A stretch of 52,135 nt of DNA from Alphaproteobacteria bacterium (GTDB lineage Bacteria > Pseudomonadota > Alphaproteobacteria > Micavibrionales > Micavibrionaceae), in the NCBI GenBank assembly GCA_016125135.1, contig WGMJ01000023.1:1-52135 (forward strand), given 5' to 3'. The position numbers and the translations under genes were made by a program. Each line of letters opens with the position of its first letter. The stretch's first letter is position 1. The notes below the pieces were generated by a model that saw only the letters and a list, made by a program, of their open reading frames with translations, ran no database searches and had not been told where the DNA came from. Shown here piece after piece: positions 35,978 to 48,391 of this stretch.

Positions 35978-36652
35978 ATGGCACATGTAGCGGTGATTCT
36001 GTCCGGGTGCGGCTATCTGGATGGGGCGGAAATCAGGGAATCTGTATGCACATTAGTATCGCTGGAAAAGCGCGGCGCGACGTACGATATGTTCGCGCCA
36101 GACATTGAACAGCGCGATGTGGTGAACCATTTGACGGGTGAACCAATGCAGGAAAAACGCAACGTACTGGTGGAGGCGGCGCGCATTGCCCGCGGCCAGG
36201 TACGCGATTTAAAAGAAGCGCGCGCGCAGGATTACGACGCGCTACTTATGCCCGGCGGTTATGGCGTAGCTAAGAATCTTTCGGATATAGCTATGAAGGG
36301 CCCGCAGGGGAGCGTGCTGAAAGAATTAAAAAACCTGATACTGCAATTCAGTGCAGCGGAAAAACCTATCGGCGCTATTTGTATTTCGCCGGCGGCTTTG
36401 GTGGCCTCGCTCAAAGGCGAGATGCAGGCGCATGTAACGCTGGGGCCGGAAGACCCTGATGGGCTGATCAAGGCATTGGGCGGTGTGCATCAATCCTGCC
36501 AGACACGGGGCATTGTGATAGATGCTGCAAATCATATCGTTTCCACGCCCGCCTATATGACCGAGGCGCCGCTGGTAGAAGTAGCGGCGGGGATAGACAG
36601 GCTGGTGGAAACTATTCTGAACGAAGTAAGCGTGAAGAAAAGAGCGGCATAA
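35978..36652 (+). CDS. elbB: ElbB-type DJ-1/PfpI glyoxalase-like protein
   Basis: The 224-aa protein has the DJ-1/PfpI fold: VAVILSGCGYLDGAEIRESV at the N-terminus, LLMPGGYGVAKNLSD, and the nucleophile-elbow segment PIGAICISPA with the cysteine. ElbB (YhbL) is linked to isoprenoid metabolism in E. coli and has glyoxalase activity in vitro. AGGAGGGG lies 7 bp before the ATG. The end is 12 bp from the convergent Mrp-type operon. Confidence 0.9.
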   Translation: MAHVAVILSGCGYLDGAEIRESVCTLVSLEKRGATYDMFAPDIEQRDVVNHLTGEPMQEKRNVLVEAARIARGQVRDLKEARAQDYDALLMPGGYGVAKNLSDIAMKGPQGSVLKELKNLILQFSAAEKPIGAICISPAALVASLKGEMQAHVTLGPEDPDGLIKALGGVHQSCQTRGIVIDAANHIVSTPAYMTEAPLVEVAAGIDRLVETILNEVSVKKRAA

Positions 36653-36664
36653 AGTCTCGCCAGC

Positions 36665-37210
36665 TTATTTTGGCTGCTTTTCCTTCTTGCCACCGAGCAG
36701 CATTAACACGCTAATGCCTGCTGTAAATACCACAAATACCTCACCGAGCGTATCGAAGCCGCGGTAGCTGGCCAGAATGGAGGTGACGACGTTGGGGATG
36801 CCAATATCATTCATGGATTCGGTAATGAAATAGGGCGATACGTGCTGCGACGCGGGCGAGTTTGCATCGCCAAATGCGGGCATACCAAGCGTGGCGTAGA
36901 TTAGCCCCGCCGCGGTGATGCCGATAACGAATAGCGGTAATATCGGGTGCGGTGATGGCTTTTCTTCTATGCCGGTAAGTAGCAATACAGCAAGCAGGAG
37001 GAACGTGCTAATGCCCGCGCCCACAGCGGCTTCTGTCATGGCAACATCCGGCGCGCCCAGCACTAGGTACATCGATGCCATCAGCAGGCTATAGACGCTT
37101 AAGATAATGGTCGATGTCAGTAGATTGCGCGTGAGTACAGCAGCCAGTGCAGCGACCATCAGCAGCGTCAGCAACCCAACATCAAACATCTTGCTCATTA
37201 ATATTTCCAT
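36665..37210 (-). CDS. MbhD/MbhE-like (DUF4040) subunit of an Mrp-type antiporter
   Basis: This 181-aa membrane protein joins two parts: an N-terminal DUF4040/MbhD-like segment (STIILSVYSLLMASMYLVLG, APDVAMTEAAVGAGISTFLL) and a C-terminal MbhE-like segment (GIPNVVTSILASYRGFDTLG). Both correspond to the C-terminal end of MrpA. A second ATG at 37198 is possible. The start is directly next to the mnhG stop. The expected MnhB, C, D and large A subunits do not follow; elbB does. Confidence 0.75.
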   Translation of the reverse strand: MEILMSKMFDVGLLTLLMVAALAAVLTRNLLTSTIILSVYSLLMASMYLVLGAPDVAMTEAAVGAGISTFLLLAVLLLTGIEEKPSPHPILPLFVIGITAAGLIYATLGMPAFGDANSPASQHVSPYFITESMNDIGIPNVVTSILASYRGFDTLGEVFVVFTAGISVLMLLGGKKEKQPK

Positions 37211-37564
37211 TTATCCTCTGCGGCTGCGCGTTGATTTTTTCTTCTTAACTGTTTTTACGGCAGGCCGATCTATAATTTTGTAGCTGGGGGCAGTATCGGC
37301 CAGTGCGGCGCGCGCCAGAGCGTGGCAGGCCGTAGCGCTGGTAATCAATGCAAACACTAGCAAAGCCATCGTCTTGCCAAGCACCAGTAGGTCTGCGGCT
37401 ACTAATGCGAGTCCAAGCAAAAGGAAGGGAAGCGCTACACTATCGACTAAGCCCGCCGCATGTAGCCGGGAGAAAATATCGGGCAGACGCCATAGGCCAA
37501 TCGTGCCAATGGCCAGTGCCACCACGCCAATGACGATAAAAATATAGGCTATAATTTCCAGCAT
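37211..37564 (-). CDS. mnhG: Na+/H+ antiporter subunit G (MnhG/MrpG)
   Basis: The 117-aa protein has three membrane helices and the family pattern AIGTIGLWRLPDIFSRLHAAGLVDSVALPFL. It is a small subunit of the Mrp/Mnh multi-subunit cation/proton antiporter. The C-terminus is lysine-rich. It lies 9 bp after mnhF on the minus strand. Confidence 0.88.
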   Translation of the reverse strand: MLEIIAYIFIVIGVVALAIGTIGLWRLPDIFSRLHAAGLVDSVALPFLLLGLALVAADLLVLGKTMALLVFALITSATACHALARAALADTAPSYKIIDRPAVKTVKKKKSTRSRRG

Positions 37565-37573
37565 AATGTTTTT

Positions 37574-37828
37574 CTAGCCCAGCGATTTATGTTTAAAGAA
37601 GCGCATATAGGCAATGGTTGAAACAAAATTAATCAGCGCATACACCATAGCAACGTCTAATAAGTAGTACTCCGCGTGTAAATGTGCCAGCAGCGCAACC
37701 AGAATTACTGTCTCTGTGCCAAAGACATTGCCGGCCAATATACGGTCATACGTTGTGCGGGCGTAGATGCAGCGCGATAATGTTGCTGCCATCGCAACAA
37801 GCACTACTATACAGGCAAAATAAATCAT
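37574..37828 (-). CDS. mnhF: Na+/H+ antiporter subunit F (MnhF/MrpF)
   Basis: The 84-aa protein has three helices with RILAGNVFGTETVILVALLA, the conserved loop of MrpF (D/GRILA-N-G-T). Its start overlaps the mnhE stop by 4 bp, so E and F are coupled. Confidence 0.88.
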   Translation of the reverse strand: MIYFACIVVLVAMAATLSRCIYARTTYDRILAGNVFGTETVILVALLAHLHAEYYLLDVAMVYALINFVSTIAYMRFFKHKSLG

Positions 37829-38295
37829 AATTGTTTTACCTTTTTGTCCATGAGGCCTGTTTCTAAATCTCTTAAGGCGGCTTCATTCAGCACGTGCAAC
37901 TGAATCCAGCCATCAATAACATCGGTTGAGACGGTGCCGGGAGTGAGTGTAATAGAATTAGCCATGGTAATCTGGTTTTCCTCTTCGGTTTGCTGCGAGG
38001 GAATCCAGGCCAGCGCAGGAGAAAGGCGCATGTTCCCGCGGCATATAATGCGCGCCACCTGCCAGCCAGAAAGGCAGATTTCTTTAACCAGCCACAGGGA
38101 ATATAGCCAGGTACGGGGGCGGGCATAGATAGGGATAATATGCGAAAAAAGCTGCATTCTACGGCCTATCCAGAGCACCAGCACGATGCTTGCTGCACCA
38201 AGAAGCAAAAAGAAACTTTCAAAATATCCTGAAAACACATACCACAAAATAATAAGTACGAGCGAAATCAGAAGTTGAGGCAGAAAATTTTTCAT
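37825..38295 (-). CDS. mnhE: Na+/H+ antiporter subunit E (MnhE/MrpE)
   Basis: The 156-aa membrane protein has two N-terminal helices and the MrpE block YSLWLVKEICLSGWQVARII, then ITLTPGTVSTDV, which is diagnostic for the family. It is the first gene of the E-F-G-MbhD/E operon and is divergent from the rhodanese-dnaA unit. Confidence 0.9.
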   Translation of the reverse strand: MKNFLPQLLISLVLIILWYVFSGYFESFFLLLGAASIVLVLWIGRRMQLFSHIIPIYARPRTWLYSLWLVKEICLSGWQVARIICRGNMRLSPALAWIPSQQTEEENQITMANSITLTPGTVSTDVIDGWIQLHVLNEAALRDLETGLMDKKVKQL

Positions 38296-38663
38296 TGAAT
38301 AGATGTACCGCCTTACTGCACATTTTGCAAGAAACTTGGGCTTAAATTTAATGAATAGCTATGCAGTATAATTGCTTGCAGGAAGCTTATGAGAAAATGA
38401 ATTCTATTTTTGTCTGTGCAGCCTAAAATACGCTCTATTCGTGTGGAATTTAAGTTTAACACTCTTCTGAAGAGCGTTCCAAAGTGTCAACGCATTTTTT
38501 TTCAACAAAGATGAAAAAAGTGGTTTACCAAAATGTTTTTTTGCTTAAGTTAATCACTCCAATCACACACGTGGAAAATAAGCTTTAACCGGCTTAGTTG
38601 GCGCATGTAGAACGCATGTGGCAAAGTGTGTTGTTGTACTAAAATTTAGAGAGAAGGGATACC
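38296..38663. other. 368-bp divergent intergenic region before rhodanese-dnaA
   Basis: It is AT-rich and holds no gene. DnaA-box-like words are poor: CGTGGAAAA at 38570 (complement TTTTCCACG) is one base off TTTTCCACA, and TGTGGAATT at 38442 is weaker, so I cannot call an origin. A perfect TATAAT lies at 38367-38372, and hairpins with a T-run lie at 38462-38502 (see the candidate RNA). Confidence 0.5.
38379..38502 (+). ncRNA. Candidate small RNA or attenuated leader
   Basis: TATAAT (38367-38372) could start a plus-strand transcript near 38379. CTCTT-CTG-AAGAG (38462-38474) and GCGTT/AACGC (38474-38478, 38489-38493) followed by eight T form a terminator-like end at about 38502, about 160 bp before the rhodanese start. 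No conserved -35 is clear. Either a short RNA or an attenuator for rhodanese-dnaA would fit. Confidence 0.25.
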
Positions 38664-39104
38664 ATGATGACTCATGCGCGTACAGCACTGCAGCCTTATG
38701 CAGCCGACGTTAGCGCTACAGTAGCATGGGAGAAAATAAGCACAGAGAAGAAAGCACAGCTGATAGATGTGCGTACAGAAAGCGAATGGCGTTCAGTAGG
38801 AATGCCGGACCTTTCATCCGTGGGCAAGAAGCCGATTTTTCTTTCGCTTTTTTTCGCCCCGGACATGACGGAGAACGTAGCGTTTGCAGACGAGATTATG
38901 CAAGCGGTGCCGGATCGTGATACGCCGCTCTATTTTATGTGTCGTAGCGGGGGGAGATCTGCACAAGCAGCCACGCTCATGACGCAGCGCGGCTATACGC
39001 AATGTTACAATATTTTTGATGGATTTGAAGGGGAACCAGATGCTCGCGGTCACCTTTGTACAGTTAATGGCTGGCGGGCACAGCAACTACCATGGAGACA
39101 ATAA
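38664..39104 (+). CDS. Rhodanese-like domain protein next to dnaA
   Basis: The 146-aa single-domain sulfurtransferase-like protein has LIDVRTESEWRSVG and the active loop CRSGGRS with the catalytic Cys, then a long C-terminal stretch (GFEGEPDARGHLCTVNGWRA) usual in alphaproteobacterial members. Two ATG codons are adjacent (38664, 38667). dnaA starts 4 bp after the stop, an arrangement known in other Alphaproteobacteria. The sulfur acceptor is unknown. Confidence 0.85.
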   Translation: MMTHARTALQPYAADVSATVAWEKISTEKKAQLIDVRTESEWRSVGMPDLSSVGKKPIFLSLFFAPDMTENVAFADEIMQAVPDRDTPLYFMCRSGGRSAQAATLMTQRGYTQCYNIFDGFEGEPDARGHLCTVNGWRAQQLPWRQ

Positions 39105-39108
39105 ACCT

Positions 39109-40530
39109 ATGACTCAAGCGCCTGATCTACATTTTCTCTGGCAGCGTGTACGTGCTAAGCTTCGTTTTCGTTATGGAGAAGCGGCATTTAATAGCTGGTT
39201 AAAGCCGTTAGAATGTGGGGTGCAGGAAGGTGCGGAGATGGTGTTGTATGCGCCAACGCGTTTTCTCTCTGAATGGGTGCAATCGCACTATATCGACGGG
39301 TTAGCAGAATGCTGGAAGGAAGAAATCACTGCGGTAAAATCTATTACTATTCGCACCGGTAATGCACCGCAACAGGTGCGCCAGGTGGTAACCGATGAAC
39401 ATGAAAGAGCGGTGAGCAATACTTACGCCCCTCGCATGCCATCTATTGCTGCACGTCCTATGCAGGAAGAAGCGCAGGGAGCAAATTCTTATATTCAGGC
39501 GGCGAATTCTCCGCTCGATGCACGCTTTACTTTTGACAATTTTATCACCGGTCCTTCGAATGCGCTCGCGCATGCGGCAGCTCGCACCGTTGCAGAAAGC
39601 AATCGTGCTACGCCAGGATCAAACCCGCTATTTCTGCATGGCGGTGTAGGGTTAGGCAAAACCCACCTTATGCATGCGGTGGCGCATCACATACGTGAAA
39701 CGCACCCTGAGCGTAAGGTCGTGTACATGTCAGCGGAAAAATTCATGTATCAGTTCATCCGCGCCATTCGCAACAAAGACGTGGTGGAATTCAAAACGCA
39801 GTTCCGCTCTGTCGATGTGCTGATGATTGATGACGTACAGTTTATTTGCGGCAAAGACAGCACGCAGGAAGAATTCTTTCATACACTAAACGCCCTGATT
39901 GACGGTGGAAGACAGCTCGTAATTTCCGCCGATCGCTCGCCTACTGATCTGGACGGTATGGAAGAACGCATCCGCTCGCGCTTGGGCTGGGGGCTGGTAG
40001 CAGATATCAATACGACAACGTATGAGCTGCGCCTGGGTATCCTCCAGTCCAAGGCGGAGGCATTGCAGGTAACGGTTCCGCCTGAAGTGCTGGAATTCCT
40101 TTCGCGTAAAATCACGTCGAACGTACGGGAACTGGAAGGGGCTTTAAACAAGGTGGTGGCGCATGCGCGTATTATGCAACGTGACATTAACCTTGATACG
40201 ACCCAGTCTATCCTAAGCGATCTGCTGCGTGCCAATAACCGTATTATTACGGTTGAGGACATACAGAAAACCGTGTCGCAGCATTACAATATACGTATGT
40301 CGGATATGCATTCCGGACGTAGAGCGCGTAATGTGGCCCGGCCACGCCAGATGGCCATGTACCTATCCAAAAAGCTTACACCGCACAGCCTGCCTGAAAT
40401 TGGCCGGAAATTCGGTGGGCGCGACCATACTACCGTTATGCATGCCGTTAAACGCATGGAAGGGTTGATGGTTGAGGATAAACAGTGGCTGGACGACGTG
40501 AATTTGCTTACACGCCTCTTGCAAAGTTAA
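39109..40530 (+). CDS. dnaA: Chromosomal replication initiator DnaA
   Basis: The 473-aa initiator has domain I (LWQRVRAKLRFRYGEAAFNS), a linker, the AAA+ domain with Walker A GGVGLGKTH and Walker B DVLMIDDVQF, and domain IV with the DNA-binding signature GGRDHTTVMHAV. The ATG at 39109 gives the normal N-terminus; an in-frame ATG at 39016 would lie inside the rhodanese gene. The coupling with rhodanese suggests that they share control. Confidence 0.95.
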   Translation: MTQAPDLHFLWQRVRAKLRFRYGEAAFNSWLKPLECGVQEGAEMVLYAPTRFLSEWVQSHYIDGLAECWKEEITAVKSITIRTGNAPQQVRQVVTDEHERAVSNTYAPRMPSIAARPMQEEAQGANSYIQAANSPLDARFTFDNFITGPSNALAHAAARTVAESNRATPGSNPLFLHGGVGLGKTHLMHAVAHHIRETHPERKVVYMSAEKFMYQFIRAIRNKDVVEFKTQFRSVDVLMIDDVQFICGKDSTQEEFFHTLNALIDGGRQLVISADRSPTDLDGMEERIRSRLGWGLVADINTTTYELRLGILQSKAEALQVTVPPEVLEFLSRKITSNVRELEGALNKVVAHARIMQRDINLDTTQSILSDLLRANNRIITVEDIQKTVSQHYNIRMSDMHSGRRARNVARPRQMAMYLSKKLTPHSLPEIGRKFGGRDHTTVMHAVKRMEGLMVEDKQWLDDVNLLTRLLQS

Positions 40531-40590
40531 TTTCTGCGCTCTATAACTGCGTTGTAGCTTGTTTTTCAAGTGTAAACGCACGGAGGGCCT

Positions 40591-41747
40591 ATGCCAGCAG
40601 CAGCCGCAGAAATTAAAACCGCAGCCATGTTCAATATATCGGTTGAACGTAACCTTTTACTCAGCGCTTTATCGCGCGTACAGGGTATCGTCGAAAAGCG
40701 TAATACTATTCCCATTTTGTCGAACGTATTGCTGGAAGCGGCCGATGGCCAGCTTTCACTGACCTCTACTGACATGGATATTCTTGCCAAGGAAACCATC
40801 GCGGCGGATATTCAGGCTGCGGGCGCTACCACGGTTCCTGCGCATATGTTTTACGACATGATTCGCAAGCTGCCGGAAGGCGCGCAAGTGTCGCTGCTTC
40901 AGGATGCGAAAAGCGGACAGGTGCATGTGGTATCCGGCTCGGTTAATTTCTCACTGTCTTATCTGCCTGCAGAAGATTTTACCGTGCTGGCGGAAGGTGA
41001 TCTTTCACACAGCTTCACGCTGCCGGCCAAGCAATGCCGCGCGCTGCTGGATAAAGCCCGCTTTGCTATGTCTACCGAAGAGACGCGTTATTATCTGAAC
41101 GGTATTTATTTACATGAAGCAAAGGCCGATGGTAACGGCGCGGTGCTGCGTTCGGTGTCCACCGATGGCCACCGTCTGGCGCGCATTGAAATACCTCTGC
41201 CTTCTGGCGCGCAGGGCATGCCCGGCGTTATTATTCCGCGTAAGGCCGTAAATGAGCTGAAACGTATTTTAGAAGAGCATGGCAGCGACATTAAAGTTAG
41301 CCTGTCTGAGAATAAAATTCTGTTCACGGTGAAGCAAACTGCGCTTCTTTCCAAGCTGATTGATGGCACGTTCCCTGATTATGAGCGCGTGATCCCCAGC
41401 AAAAATGAGAAAATTCTGGAGGTGGATGCGGCCTCGCTTATCGCAGCGGTTGACCGTGTATCTACGATCTCCAGCGAGAAAACCAAAGGCGTTAAATTGT
41501 CGCTTGCTCCCGGAAAACTTACACTGATTACGAACAGCCCGGAAAGTGGCCACGCGGAAGAGGTGATCGATGTCTCCTACGCGGCGGATACGATGGAAAT
41601 CGGGTTCAACTCGCGCTATATGCTCGACATGCTGAGCCAGCTCGAAGGTGATACGGCGCAGTTCCTGCTTGCGGATTCGACCTCGCCCGCATTGATGCGT
41701 GACCCGGCCGATGTCGGCGCGCTGTATGTTATCATGCCCATGCGCGT

Positions 41748-41751
<4 letters not shown>
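40591..41751 (+). CDS. dnaN: DNA polymerase III beta subunit (sliding clamp)
   Basis: The 386-aa product has three clamp domains, with RVQGIVEKRNTIPILSNVLL in domain I and the C-terminal VIMPMRV typical of bacterial beta clamps. The start at 40591 has GGAGG 4 bp upstream and adds twelve residues (MPAAAAEIKTAA) before the usual MFNISVERN; the ATG at 40627 lacks a ribosome-binding site. recF overlaps the stop. Confidence 0.95.
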
Positions 41752-45534
<3,783 letters not shown>

Positions 45535-45542
45535 GCCCCTGG

Positions 45543-46358
45543 CTACTTATTCAGCAGGTAAACGCCTTTAAGATCGCCAAACGCTTTGTAGAGCTTGGAA
45601 AACTGGGTCGCATTCTCTGCGCTACCCAGGAATAATACGCCGTGTGGTTTGAGCACGGAGGCGATGTTATCGAGGATTTTGGTCTTTGTAGGCGAGTCAA
45701 AGTAAATTAATACATTGCGGCAGAACACAATATCAAACGGGCCAAAGCCGCTAAAAGGCTCAATCAGATTGCGAAAGCTAAAACTGGCATGTTTTTTAAA
45801 ATCGGGCTTAGCTTCCCATTCTTCTTCCACCTGGTTAAAATATTTTATCAGATGCGTAATAGGCAGGCCGCGCTGTACCTCAAACTGGGTAAAACGCCCT
45901 GAGTTTGCCTTTTGAATGATGGTGCGATCAATATCCGTGCCTTCAATGGAGAATTTCTGTGTACCCAGCAGGGCGGGCTTTTCCAGCAGCGTCATAGCGA
46001 TAGAATAGGCTTCCTGCCCGGAAGAACAGGCCGCGCTCCAGATGCGAATGTCTGATTTGGAGGCTTTTAGGATATGCGGAATTACCGGATCCACCAGATT
46101 GGTAAAGGGTTTAGTATCCCTGAAAAATGAAGTCTCATTCGTGGTCATAGCCTCGATAATTTCGAGGATAATGGCTTCATCCATTTTTACTTTGAGCGCA
46201 GTGACCAGCGCAGAAATGGTGGCAATGGAATGCTTGCGAATAACCGGAAGTAAGCGCGATTCGATCAGATAAATTTTATCTTCAGTTATATCAATGCCGG
46301 AACGCTTTTTGAGCAGTTCGGTGATAAAGCGGAAATCCTCTAAGGGTAAACTACTCAC
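45543..46358 (-). CDS. cheR: Chemotaxis protein methyltransferase CheR
   Basis: The 271-aa enzyme methylates glutamates of chemoreceptors with S-adenosylmethionine. It has the N-terminal helical domain, TTNETSFFRDTKPF, the SAM-binding WSAACSSGQEAYSIAM and CRNVLIYFD. It is the last gene of the che operon; its start overlaps the cheB stop by 4 bp. gyrB is convergent 8 bp away with no terminator between. Confidence 0.93.
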   Translation of the reverse strand: MSSLPLEDFRFITELLKKRSGIDITEDKIYLIESRLLPVIRKHSIATISALVTALKVKMDEAIILEIIEAMTTNETSFFRDTKPFTNLVDPVIPHILKASKSDIRIWSAACSSGQEAYSIAMTLLEKPALLGTQKFSIEGTDIDRTIIQKANSGRFTQFEVQRGLPITHLIKYFNQVEEEWEAKPDFKKHASFSFRNLIEPFSGFGPFDIVFCRNVLIYFDSPTKTKILDNIASVLKPHGVLFLGSAENATQFSKLYKAFGDLKGVYLLNK

Positions 46359-47515
46359 TGGATCTTACCTCCGCTCAGGCGCATAATCGCCTCAGGTAAC
46401 TGGGATATGTTATAGTTTGCATAAGTGATACCGGCCTGCGTGACGGCGCCCGGCATGCCCCAGACGACGCTGCTGTCCTTGTCCTGAGCGATAACTACAC
46501 CATTCTTATGCGCAATCTCTTCACAGCCTTTCTTGCCGTCTGAGCCCATGCCGGTCAGCACCACAGCGAGGATGCTGTTGCCGCCATAAACTTCCACCAG
46601 ACTCCGGAACATCGGATCGGCGGCGGGGCGACAGTAATTTTCCGGCGGATTCTGATTAAGCGACAGTAGTATTTTCCCCTTGGGGTCATCGCGCCGCACC
46701 AGCATATGGTAATCACCGGGTGCTATATAGACATGTCCGCTTTGCACTGGCTCGTTGTGCTCTGCTTCCTTACAAGGCAGGCCTGAGACTTTTTCCAGCT
46801 GCTTTGCCAGAACCTGCGTAAAATCGCGCGGCATGTGCTGGGTAATAAAGATGGGCAGCGTCACCTGGCGTCGGCCCAATTCTCTAAACAGGCCTACCAG
46901 TACTTGCGGGCCACCGGTAGAGGAGGCAATGGCCAGTACAAGTGGGTGGTAATGCGCAGGAATGGTATTTTTGAAAAGTTTTTTGGAGTCTTTAGGCGCA
47001 TAAGAGGAATGGGCTGAAGGCACTTGCCCCGGCGCTATGCGCTTATCGGCCGCCGCTTCCTTTACGGGAATATTCAGTAATTCGCGGACCTTGTAGGAAA
47101 GCGCCTCTCTGCTCGCGGTCGTAATAGCGTTATTACTGCCTTTAACCTGCTTAATGATAAAATCTGCCGCGCCATGCTCTAGTGCAAGCATACCCAGATC
47201 AATACTGGTTTCATTATCCGGCAACATGACCAGCAATTTGCTGCTGGGAGCGCGTTGTTTCACCGCGCCTATCATACCGGGCACATCAACCTGCATGGCG
47301 TTTATATCGAAGATAATGCAGTCTGGCTGTAGTTTCTGTGCGGATTGTATCTCAAGCTCCTTGCATGCCACCATATGGCTGTTGACCGAGGACAGCGTGC
47401 TGACACCAAATGCTTCCAGATCCTTAATAATGAGGCCGCGGCATACGCTGGACTCATCGATTATCATCACTTTAGCTAAGGGCATGCGTAAAGACTCAAG
47501 GTAAGTTTGCGGCAC
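46355..47515 (-). CDS. cheB: Chemotaxis methylesterase/deamidase CheB with a divergent receiver
   Basis: The 386-aa enzyme has an N-terminal receiver domain and a C-terminal esterase with Ser in IASSTGGPQVL, His in ITQHMPRDF and Asp in LTGMGSDGKKG. The receiver is divergent: the acidic pair (IIDES) and phosphoacceptor Asp (IIFDINAM) are present, but the usual DVEMP loop, the Ser/Thr of the switch and the Pro after the conserved Lys (here FIIKQ) are altered. The start may be the GTG at 47515, directly after the cheY stop, or the ATG at 47485. Confidence 0.9.
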   Translation of the reverse strand: MPQTYLESLRMPLAKVMIIDESSVCRGLIIKDLEAFGVSTLSSVNSHMVACKELEIQSAQKLQPDCIIFDINAMQVDVPGMIGAVKQRAPSSKLLVMLPDNETSIDLGMLALEHGAADFIIKQVKGSNNAITTASREALSYKVRELLNIPVKEAAADKRIAPGQVPSAHSSYAPKDSKKLFKNTIPAHYHPLVLAIASSTGGPQVLVGLFRELGRRQVTLPIFITQHMPRDFTQVLAKQLEKVSGLPCKEAEHNEPVQSGHVYIAPGDYHMLVRRDDPKGKILLSLNQNPPENYCRPAADPMFRSLVEVYGGNSILAVVLTGMGSDGKKGCEEIAHKNGVVIAQDKDSSVVWGMPGAVTQAGITYANYNISQLPEAIMRLSGGKIQ

Positions 47516-47878
47516 TTAGATAAGCCCCACCTGTTGCAACTTGCCTTCAATAATCGCTTTATCAAAAGGCTTCATCACATATTCATCTGCGCCCGTAGAT
47601 AAGGCTTGCTGAATATTGGCCAGCCCGTTTTCGGTCGTGCAGAAAATAACCTTGGTTTTTTCAGCGCCAGGCAACTGGCGGAATTGCTCGAGAAACTCGA
47701 TGCCTGTCATGACCGGCATATTCCAGTCCAGCAGGATAAGATCCGGAATTTTCTTGTAACATTGCTCCAGCGCAATCTTACCATCTTCCGCCTGACCGGT
47801 AGTAAATCCAAGCGATTCAACGATATCACAACATATTTTGCGTACTACTTTTGAATCATCAACAACAAGACAATACAT
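47516..47878 (-). CDS. cheY: Chemotaxis response regulator CheY
   Basis: A 120-aa single receiver domain: VVDDSKVVRK acidic pair, LILLDWNMPVMTG with the phosphoacceptor Asp, the Thr of IFCTTENG and the Lys of YVMKPF. It carries the signal from CheA to the flagellar motor. The ATG at 47878 has AGGAG 4 bp upstream; a longer frame to 47935 would overlap cheW. Confidence 0.93.
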   Translation of the reverse strand: MYCLVVDDSKVVRKICCDIVESLGFTTGQAEDGKIALEQCYKKIPDLILLDWNMPVMTGIEFLEQFRQLPGAEKTKVIFCTTENGLANIQQALSTGADEYVMKPFDKAIIEGKLQQVGLI

Positions 47879-47885
47879 ACTTCTC

Positions 47886-48380
47886 CTAAACCGTTTCCAA
47901 TTTGCTTTCCTGAGGCAGTAACGAGCTGGCCTCAATTACCACCATCAATTCTTCTTCTAAACGATACACACCTGCCGCATAAGCCTGCCAGGCTGAGGAA
48001 ATATTCGGTGGCGTAAGGTCGAAGTCCTTTGGCGACAATTTAAGCACTTCGCCAATACTGTCAACAATCAGGCTATATAACTCATGACGGTGCTCAATAA
48101 CCACCATCATAGTGCCCGTTCTGTCATTATTTTCGGGCAGAGAGAGCTTCTTGCGCATATCAATCACCGTCACAATACGGCCGCGCAAATTAATCAGCCC
48201 CGCAACTTCTGGCGGCGCCAGAGGAACCGCGGCAATTTTCTGCGGCCGTAACACGTCCTGCACGTAATTCACCGGGATGCCAAAAAGCTGGCCATTAAGA
48301 CGCATGGTCACGAATTCTTTATGATTACCGCCAGCGACAGCGGGGCTATGCGAGTCTGCAATTGCTAACTGGTTGCTCAT
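47886..48380 (-). CDS. cheW: Chemotaxis adaptor CheW
   Basis: The 164-aa adaptor links chemoreceptors to CheA. Family marks are FVTMRLNGQLFGIPVNYVQD, LINLRGRIVTVIDMRKKL and VIEHRHELYSLIVDSIGEVL. GAGGGAAG precedes the ATG. It lies 11 bp after cheA and 7 bp before cheY on the minus strand. Confidence 0.94.
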   Translation of the reverse strand: MSNQLAIADSHSPAVAGGNHKEFVTMRLNGQLFGIPVNYVQDVLRPQKIAAVPLAPPEVAGLINLRGRIVTVIDMRKKLSLPENNDRTGTMMVVIEHRHELYSLIVDSIGEVLKLSPKDFDLTPPNISSAWQAYAAGVYRLEEELMVVIEASSLLPQESKLETV

Positions 48381-48391
48381 AGATGCTTCCC

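Noticed and set aside
38296-38663. Chromosomal oriC next to dnaA
   Set aside because: Only weak DnaA-box-like words are present; many Alphaproteobacteria have oriC elsewhere (for example near hemE). GC-skew of the whole genome would decide.
39016-39108. Longer dnaA starting inside the rhodanese gene
   Set aside because: The added residues do not resemble DnaA domain I, and the ATG at 39109 gives the normal N-terminus.
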